A stretch of DNA of 10,790 bases from Zygnema cylindricum (Eukaryota > Streptophyta > Zygnematophyceae > Zygnematales > Zygnemataceae): the NCBI GenBank assembly GCA_037447655.1, contig JBBHKE010002578.1, forward strand, positions 1 to 10,790, read 5' to 3'. The position numbers and the translations under genes are program-made. How positions within the stretch are numbered: position 1 is the first letter of the stretch; each line of letters starts with the position of its first letter. Shown here piece after piece: positions 5,766 through 10,790 of the stretch. The notes below the pieces were generated by a model. That model was given only the letters and a program-made list of their open reading frames with translations, made no database searches and was not told the origin of the DNA.

Positions 5766-7531
5766 AAGAAGCAGGACAAGATACGGTTTTTATGGACAGG
5801 GGAGCCGATGAGACAGTGAGAAGAAATCCAAGACTTCCATCCATTCCAGCTTCGGAGTTTGAGGGAGGAAGGAGGAGCAGCAAAAGGATACATGAAAAAC
5901 AAGCTGCCCATAAGGTAACTAAGCTATCTCACCCAGATGAGCATCAGTCTTACTTAGAGGCAGTGAATAGTCCAGAGAAAGAAAGATGGATTAGAGCCAT
6001 AAATGATGAGATGGCTTCTATCATGGAAGCAAATACTTGGGAACTAGCGGATTGCCCTCCAGACAGAAAACCTATTGGATGTAAATGGGTGTTTAAACTA
6101 AAACTGAACCCAGATAATACAATTGAGAGGTATAAGGCTCGATTGGTAGCGAAGGGGTTCACCCAAAAAGAGGGGATTGACTATGAGGAGACCTTTGCTC
6201 CAGTTGTTCGGTTCCCATCGGTAAGGATTCTCCTCAGTCTGGCCGCAGCGGAAGACATGGAAATACATCAGATGGACATTAAGACTGCTTTTCTTAATGG
6301 TGAGTTAGAGGAAGAGATTTTTATGAGGCAACCCGAGGGGTTTGTGGAAGAAGGAGAAGAGAGCAAAGTCTGCAGGCTCATAAAGTCCTTATATGGACTG
6401 AAACAGGCTTCCCGACAGTGGAATAAGAAACTAGATGAGTTTCTCACCGATCTGGGATACATCCGGATCAGCTCTGACCATTCTATCTATATGTTTGAAG
6501 ATGAGAATGGTGTCATTTTTATTGCAATTTATGTGGATGATCTGCTTGTGTTAAGTAAGTCTTTGGAGAATATCAATAGGCTAAAGAAAGATCTTAGGGG
6601 CAGATTTGATATGAAGGATTTAGGGGAGGCAAAATATATTTTGGGGATCCAAATGAAGAGAGATAGGGGGAAGAAGTTTATCAGACTTTTTCAGAAAGAA
6701 GCAATAGGTAATATGCTTGAGAAATTCCAGATGGAAAATGCTAACAGTTGTACCACTCCCATGGACTTGAAAAAAGTAAGTGATGGGAGTGTAGAAGGAG
6801 GAGTGATGATCTTAGACGATCAGATGAGTCCAGAGGAGAGAGAGTTCATGAAGTCTATCCCTTATAGACAGGTCGTAGGAAGCTTAATCTATTTTATGAA
6901 TTGTACCAGGCCGGACATAGCGGCGGCAGTTGGTGTACTCAGTAGGAGTCTTAATGATCCTAGGAAGAGGGATTGGGAGGCAGCCAAGAGAGTCATGAGA
7001 TATCTGGTGGGAACTAGAGAGTTATGGTTGCATTTGGGAGGGGAGCACACTGACATCACTACTTGGAGTGATGCCAGTTATGGGGACGCATCTATGAGAC
7101 GATGCACTTCTGGGTATGTGTTGTATGTTGGGGAAGGTGCTTGCTGTTGGAGCAGTAAGCAACAAAAGGTGGTTGCTCAGTCTACTATGGAGGCTGAGTA
7201 TATGGCGTCTTGTTCTTCTGTGAAAGAACTAATGTGGGTGAAGTCATTGTTGCAAGAACTGGGATATATGAAGGAGGGAGTGCATGAAATCTTTTGCGAT
7301 AATCAAGCTGCAATCGCAATCGCAGCCAATCCAAAACATCATTTCAAAGCAAAACATATGGACATAAGATTAAGCTTCGTAAGAGAAAAAGTTGAAAATA
7401 AAATTTTAAATCTTGTGTATAGACCTGATGAAGAAATAGTGGCTGACATGATGACCAAACCTGTGCCCTCTCCTAAATTAAAATATTGTCGGGAGAAATG
7501 CGGGTTAAAAGAAAGATTAAAATTTGACTAG
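5681..7531 (+). pseudogene. Reverse transcriptase and RNase H part of pol
   Basis: Open from 5681 to TAG 7529-7531; the first ATG at 5747 gives 594 codons, numbered here from it. Reverse transcriptase covers about residues 95-340: KARLVAKGFTQ (130-140), the catalytic Asp in MDIKTAFLNG (177), LYGLKQASRQW (215-225) and the polymerase active site YVDD (262-265; 6530-6541). A connection region follows, with YRQVVGSLIY and TRPDIA. RNase H (about 435-575) has Asp442 in WSDASYG, the EAEY segment (482-485), Asp518 in CDNQAA and Asp539 in KHMDIR, and ends with ADMMTKP. The two enzymes copy the RNA into cDNA and degrade the RNA. This is the best preserved part, with no internal stop, but it lacks the normal polyprotein start, so I class it as a pseudogene. 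Confidence 0.93.
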
Positions 7532-7544
7532 AAAATAAGGGGAG
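7532..7544 (+). promoter_or_regulatory. Polypurine tract, plus-strand primer
   Basis: AAAATAAGGGGAG lies between the pol stop codon and the 3' LTR and ends exactly at the LTR's TGTTGA. It is all purine apart from one T. RNase H normally spares such a tract so that it can prime the second DNA strand. Confidence 0.9.
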
Positions 7545-7755
7545 TGTTGAAATAAGTAGTTTTTAGTATATTTTCTAGGTCTAAATTTATTAGAAAAGAA
7601 AATGTAGGCAGCCTGCCTCTATCTCTTCTCTCTCTCTCGCCCCCATACTTGTTGTAGTCACTGAAGGAGAGAGAGAGAGAGCAATGGAGCCATGGCTGCC
7701 TCAACTCCATAGGAAGGACTAAAGAGTGGCTTAAGCCACTCTCAACAAAAGGTTG

Positions 7756-7825
7756 AGTCCGGCAGGACTCGAACCCCCGACCGGCAGAGCGCGGCGTAGC
7801 CGTTAGCTCTAACCAGTCTGTCGTA
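7756..7825 (-). other. Antisense tRNA-like segment in the 3' LTR
   Basis: The counterpart of the 5' LTR segment. Here the B-box-like sequence reads GGTTCGAGTCC on the minus strand (7775-7765), an exact match to the consensus GGTTCGANTCC, while the 5' LTR copy has one mismatch. The D-arm-like GACTGGTTAGAGC lies at 7818-7806. No complete cloverleaf can be drawn. Confidence 0.45.
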
Positions 7826-8366
7826 GAAGTCCGTTAGGAGATATAGGGTTTCATTACTATTTAAACTATTGTAATGTACTAGATTCATTTAACTGAAACC
7901 CTTAACGCCACACATAGATACAGTTCTATAAATTACGAAGTACTGTACTTGTTTGAAATGGATATCGCGCATTTTGTTTCGACAGCGAAACAAATATCGC
8001 GCAAGTATTTATTACGGCCGAGATTGAATTTCGCGTCAAATCTAACGGCGCACATCATCGCCGAAATCTCGGAATGGTCATTTTGGCATTTAGTGACGTG
8101 GCATGACCTGGCGCCACGTGGGAAGACATCATTCGGTCGCAGGAATTCCAAGGAACGTACGGACGAGTGGAAAGTGGACACGCGTCCACTTAATGGCTTT
8201 GTCGTACAGAGGCCGTACAGAAAGTACATCGGCATTAGTACTTCCTAGTACTATACAGTTTTGTGATTGGTTCGTACAGGCAGTAGATAGGAGCTGTGAG
8301 AGGGAATTAGGAAAAACTAGGACTTAGGAAAATTTAGGTAGATAGTCCTCTCTCTCTGAGAGTTTG

Positions 8367-8373
8367 TATAAAT
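8367..8373 (+). promoter_or_regulatory. TATA box in the 3' LTR
   Basis: TATAAAT in the same context as in the 5' LTR and in an identical 340-base stretch. If active, it could drive transcription rightward into the flanking DNA. Confidence 0.6.
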
Positions 8374-8580
8374 TGGCATCTTTGCCACCCTATAACTTAT
8401 CGGCTGGTTGGCCGTTTTCAGTGATTCTTTTTGCTACGGACTCAGGGGAGTCCATGCTGCATAGGGGTGCAGTCAAATTGTCAGTTTGACTTCTTGGGCA
8501 GAAGTGGTCGTGGCTGAAAGTGGGTTAGTTAAACACTATCTAGAAGCTTCCTGTATTCTGTAGTCCAATGGAGGACCGGT

Positions 8581-8669
8581 AGGATATATCGAGAAGTTTG
8601 CTTGATCAATATTCGATATATTAAATATCGAAATTATCGCGATATGAGTTTACCCGATACCCAATAATA
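8581..8669. repeat. TATCG-rich tract right of the retrotransposon
   Basis: It contains GATATATCGAG, TTCGATATATTAAATATCG and ATTATCGCGATATGAG, then TACCCGATACCCAA. The last ten bases (8655-8664) are the exact inverse of 1412-1421. It probably belongs to the same older element as the 1440-1530 tract. Confidence 0.6.
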
Positions 8670-9290
8670 CACCGTGAATCGTTATTAGCCTTATGTACGC
8701 TATATCGGCACCCCAAAATTTTGACATTGATACCTTAAATATAATAAATTACTTTATTTAAGAAAGTGGACCATAATCTGCCACGTCTCCTGGCACTAAA
8801 TTAGAATGAATGACGCTCTTTTTTTCTTTACACTAATAATTTATGTATGCTAATGACGATTCAAGGTGTACTGTACCTTGCAGAATTTCCAGCACCACAT
8901 TATCCGTACTGGACTTTCGTTATGGTAAACTATACTGTAACTCAAACGTACGAAAAAAATGAAAAATTGAACTATATGCAGTGCTCCCATATTATACGCA
9001 CTTTTCTATAGTAACACTGTAACAATTATCAATTTATCACATAGTTGTTCAAAATTCGAACGCGCGTACACTACGTAGAAACTGGAGAGGTCGATTTGAA
9101 AAAATAGTAAAAAACGTCAATGAATTATTTTCCGTACAAATTCTACATGTTAAATAACTGAATTGAACATGTACCGCAGTTTGTACGCTTTCCGTTAAAT
9201 GAGTTGTAAAAATACATATGTATTTATAATATTATTACACTAAGTTACTTCTTCCGAGAATCTACATCATCTCGTTAAGGACAAAATTTG
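8670..9290. other. Gene-free AT-rich flank
   Basis: No coding frame or RNA gene is recognised on either strand. The sequence is AT-rich with short T and A runs and scattered CGTAC words. The only structure noted is the 22-base dispersed repeat beginning at 9065 and a TTTCCGTACAAATTC word at 9129. Confidence 0.5.
9065..9086. repeat. Dispersed 22-base direct repeat, copy 1
   Basis: CGTACAC followed by TACGTAGAAACTGGA. The second copy at 9954-9975 differs at one position. In both, an A-rich run with an AAAAAACG word follows within about 30 bases, suggesting that a longer shared ancestral sequence has decayed. Confidence 0.7.
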
Positions 9291-9296
9291 CACTGT

Positions 9297-9324
9297 GTAC
9301 TATCCTACGTGTACTATCCTACGT
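9297..9324. repeat. Exact 14-base tandem duplication
   Basis: GTACTATCCTACGT occurs twice in a row (9297-9310, 9311-9324), followed by ACACAGG. It contains GTAC and ACGT cores. Confidence 0.9.
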
Positions 9325-10080
9325 ACACAGGTGCGGGTTCAATTCTTGCCAAATGCTAATATTTTGTCATAATAACTGTCGTTCACAGACAGGCAGCCAT
9401 GGCTTTTTCTCTCTACCTCTCCGAGAGCATGCAACTTAAAAAAAACAGAGTACTGGCCAAATGCAGATTCCATTTTTCATCATTTTCCATTTTTCCTCTC
9501 CTCGAACTCTAGGCTTGGCTGCTTTTTTGGAGGTCCGTCACTTCTTCGTCAACGGCTTCAATGGCAGTTTACTAACTACTGCTGTGGCGTTGGTAATGGC
9601 GTCTTCCTTGAATTTTCGCATTTAACTGTTGAAGTATTTATGGCGGCTTCTTTTCGAAAATTTAAAGAAGACGCACGTACACATTTTGAACTTACGGCGC
9701 TCAAATAGTGTGACGCCGCAACGTCTCCTTTTGGAAATGTCCGTAGACGTGACGATAAATTTCCGTACATTTCTGTGTACATTCTGATCAGTTTACTGAA
9801 CAGTAAGTACCGATCCGTGCATCGAATCTTTTCGTCAATTTTCGTACAGTTTCCGCAAGTATTCGTACGGTTACCGTAATTTGTCTATGGGTTTCCGTAA
9901 ATATTCAGTTTCGGTTTACAGTAGACGTTTTTTTACGATTTTTTGAGTTGTCACGTACAATACGTAGAAACTGGAAAAAAGGAAAAAAACGCCCGTATTG
10001 AACAACTAGGATTTATCATGAATCTTCTATGAATTATGTAATACGAGTATAGTACGTAGAACCACATAGAACGTTTTCCG
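9325..10080. other. Gene-free stretch with recurring TTTCCGTA words
   Basis: No gene could be supported. A 37-codon frame starts at 9399 in a good plant start context (GCAGCCATGGC) and stops at 9512, but it shows no domain or signal. TTTCCGTACATTTC (9760), TTTCCGCAAGTATTCGTACGG (9850) and TTTCCGTAAATATTC (9892) are variants of one short motif. Confidence 0.45.
9954..9975. repeat. Dispersed 22-base direct repeat, copy 2
   Basis: CGTACAA followed by TACGTAGAAACTGGA, the partner of 9065-9086 with one mismatch. Confidence 0.7.
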
Positions 10081-10560
10081 ATTGCTTTCGCACGATTGAA
10101 CCGTAAAACAAAGTTGCCTACAAAGTCCACCATAAAACACAGCGCCGAAGTTTCCGACCGAACATGGCGGAAGGAAGAAGACAACGGCCGCCATGGCCGC
10201 CTTTTCCTCACTAGCTTCTCTCTCGGTTTTCCGTACATATTCGTACAACAACTCCAGCCGCTCGGCTACCACGTCAGCAGAATCTGGCCAACCGGCCAAC
10301 GGACTCTAGGAGTGTCCGTACTTGCTTAGGATTTTGTACGGATAGCCGTCCTCCTTGTGCAGTTTTTTTGTCTGTAGTGATATGCTTCCTTCAGGTGCCT
10401 TGCTGTACGGTCACTCGAATGTACGGACATTTTCAGCCGTACGATCACATCTTCTCGGGAACGACGGAGGAAAAAATGGACGGTTTCAACAATGTATGGA
10501 AATGTACGGCTCGGTTTCTACCAGAATTAGGGTTGACTTTTCCTCCTCTCGCATTACATC
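10081..10560. other. GC-richer stretch, no supportable gene
   Basis: Composition shifts toward GC and CpG relative to the left side. Open frames of 77-90 codons occur on both strands (10027-10299 minus, 10096-10329 plus, 10368-10637 plus), but none starts with ATG at its stated start. A 16-codon frame from ATG near 10164 is too short to call. The region could be a promoter, a 5' leader or an exon of a gene extending right. The sequence here does not decide it. Confidence 0.35.
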
Positions 10561-10573
10561 TCATGCGTCAGAT

Positions 10574-10720
10574 GCTGACGTCAGCAATAGGATCCGGCGA
10601 GGCTGCGCCCCTGGCCGTACTGTTTTCGCAAGTGTAGAGCATGTCCGTACGATATGCGAGCCTACAAAGGACACGTGGCAAAGGAGAGTGGTGGAAGAGG
10701 GGTCCGGGATGCCACGTGGC
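10574..10720. promoter_or_regulatory. Cluster of palindromic ACGT-core elements
   Basis: GCTGACGTCAGC (10574-10585) is a perfect 12-base palindrome containing TGACGTCA. CACGTGG (10672-10678) and the palindrome GCCACGTGGC (10711-10720) are G-box/ABRE-type sites, and a further ACGTCAGC lies near 10271. Such clusters are common in plant promoters bound by bZIP or bHLH factors. No TATA box follows within the window, so a target gene would lie beyond the right edge. Confidence 0.45.
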
Positions 10721-10790
10721 TGGGGGGAGGGTGGGAGGAAGCTGGATGTGGTGACACTTGGCAACCTCTGTGTGGACGTTTTGGTAAAGG

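Larger units (their letters stand above)
3183..7531 (+). pseudogene. copia gag-pol polyprotein gene, interrupted
   Basis: One polyprotein frame of about 1,450 codons, a normal size for copia elements, encoding Gag, zinc knuckle, protease, integrase, reverse transcriptase and RNase H. Gag to integrase share a single frame broken by TAA (3681), TAG (4383) and TGA (5367). Reverse transcriptase and RNase H lie in another frame after a shift between 5681 and 5765. Similarity to copia proteins continues on both sides of every break, so the stops are lesions and not gene ends. Candidate starts are the ATG at 3183, inside the LTR end, and the in-frame ATG at 3207, inside the primer-binding site and with G at both -3 and +4. 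Gag and pol would normally come from one RNA, with protease releasing the parts. Confidence 0.93.
2158..8576 (+). mobile_element. Ty1/copia LTR retrotransposon, degenerate
   Basis: The element has two long direct repeats of more than 1 kb, a primer-binding site, a gag-pol frame, a polypurine tract and a 3' LTR in that order. Integrase lies before reverse transcriptase, which places it in Ty1/copia rather than Ty3/gypsy. There is no env-like frame between RNase H and the 3' LTR. The coding region contains stops at 3681, 4383 and 5367 and a frameshift between about 5681 and 5765, so it is not expected to supply its own proteins. LTR promoter and priming signals appear intact. The 3' LTR lacks its last 11 bases and no target-site duplication is visible. 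By hand alignment the LTRs differ at 15 positions plus a 2-base microsatellite change in about 1,032 bases (roughly 1.5 percent). I cannot assign a named family. Confidence 0.97.
7545..8576 (+). repeat. 3' LTR, truncated by 11 bases
   Basis: It matches the 5' LTR from TGTTGA to GGAGGAC, then changes to unrelated sequence at 8577 (CGGTAGG). The 5' copy continues 11 more bases (3192-3202) before the primer-binding site, so the 3' LTR has lost its integrase-recognised end. Fifteen substitutions separate the copies, all between 2380 and 2850 in 5' LTR coordinates, plus one missing GA repeat. An open frame from ATG 7958 to 8248 (96 codons) is closed in the 5' LTR by a TGA, so I do not call it a gene. 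Confidence 0.93.
1407..8669. mobile_element. Candidate short DNA transposon split by the copia element
   Basis: The TATCG-rich left tract (1407-1530) starts with TAGTGTTGGGTATCG. The right tract (8581-8669) ends with the inverse of TTGGGTATCG. Both tracts carry AAATATCG and TATCGCGATAT. Removing the retrotransposon would leave an element of about 840 bases with imperfect inverted ends and no transposase, that is, a non-autonomous element. The GTGTTGGG terminus resembles hAT-type ends, but that is inference. I could not find matching 8-base target duplications (1399-1406 against 8670-8677), so the boundaries are tentative. Confidence 0.35.

Noticed and set aside
7958-8248. A 96-codon + strand frame, and an overlapping minus-strand frame, in the 3' LTR
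   Set aside because: The + frame is closed by a TGA in the 5' LTR copy, both strands are open over the same bases, and no domain is visible. Most likely chance openness in U3.
9334-9350. GCGGGTTCAATTCTTGC, which resembles a tRNA T-arm
   Set aside because: No D-arm or anticodon arm lies at the right distance upstream, and the stem needs two G-T pairs.
9399-9512. A 37-codon frame with a strong start context
   Set aside because: Too short, and without any motif, signal peptide or conserved neighbour.
9576-9782. A 68-codon minus-strand frame starting with ATG
   Set aside because: Its start is built from the recurring ATGTAC words of this region and the translation shows no recognisable features.
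1-10790. CRISPR arrays, bacterial operons or ribosomal RNA genes
   Set aside because: No regularly spaced repeats with unique spacers, no prokaryote-type gene packing and no rRNA-like sequence were seen.

Overview
The window looks like nuclear DNA of a land plant or close relative. Most of it is one Ty1/copia-type LTR retrotransposon, lying on the + strand and broken by mutation. The main evidence for a plant host is the element's primer-binding site. Its 15 bases are complementary to the anticodon region of initiator methionine tRNA, and the match includes the bases that distinguish the plant tRNA from the animal one (tRNA sequence recalled, not searched). ACGT-core elements (G-box, TGACGTGG) in the LTR and at the right edge also fit a plant. 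I see no bacterial-style genes and no intact cellular protein-coding gene.

Layout. Bases 1-1380 are AT-rich intergenic DNA with short tandem repeats (436-465, 991-1115) and an imperfect inverted repeat (1291-1358). At 1375-1530 a duplicated 26-base unit leads into a TATCG-rich tract. A partly matching tract with an inverted end motif sits at 8581-8669, so the retrotransposon may have inserted into an older short DNA transposon. A degenerate triplet-type minisatellite (1556-1710) and a 22-base hairpin (1823-1844) fill the left part of that candidate host.

The retrotransposon occupies 2158-8576. The 5' LTR (2158-3202) starts TGTTGA and ends TTGCA directly against the primer-binding site (3203-3217). 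A single gag-pol frame follows, in the order Gag, zinc knuckle, aspartic protease, integrase, reverse transcriptase, RNase H, which is the copia order. It ends at 7531, immediately before the polypurine tract (7532-7544) and the 3' LTR (7545-8576). The frame carries three in-frame stops, one of each type, and one frameshift. No single open frame spans it, although the catalytic motifs I checked are present. The 3' LTR lacks its last 11 bases and no target-site duplication is visible, so the right junction has been altered. By hand alignment the LTRs differ at 15 positions plus one 2-base repeat-length change in about 1,032 bases, suggesting a moderately recent insertion.

Bases 8670-10790 hold no gene I can support. 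This stretch is rich in GTAC-containing motifs and short dispersed repeats. It becomes more GC-rich after about 10,080 and ends in a cluster of ACGT-core elements that could be the upstream region of a gene beyond the right edge.

The least ordinary features are the internal (half-tRNA) primer-binding site, candidate gag start codons inside the LTR end and inside the primer-binding site, a chain of partly competing stem-loops in the leader, and an antisense tRNA-like segment beside a perfect 20-base palindrome in the LTR.
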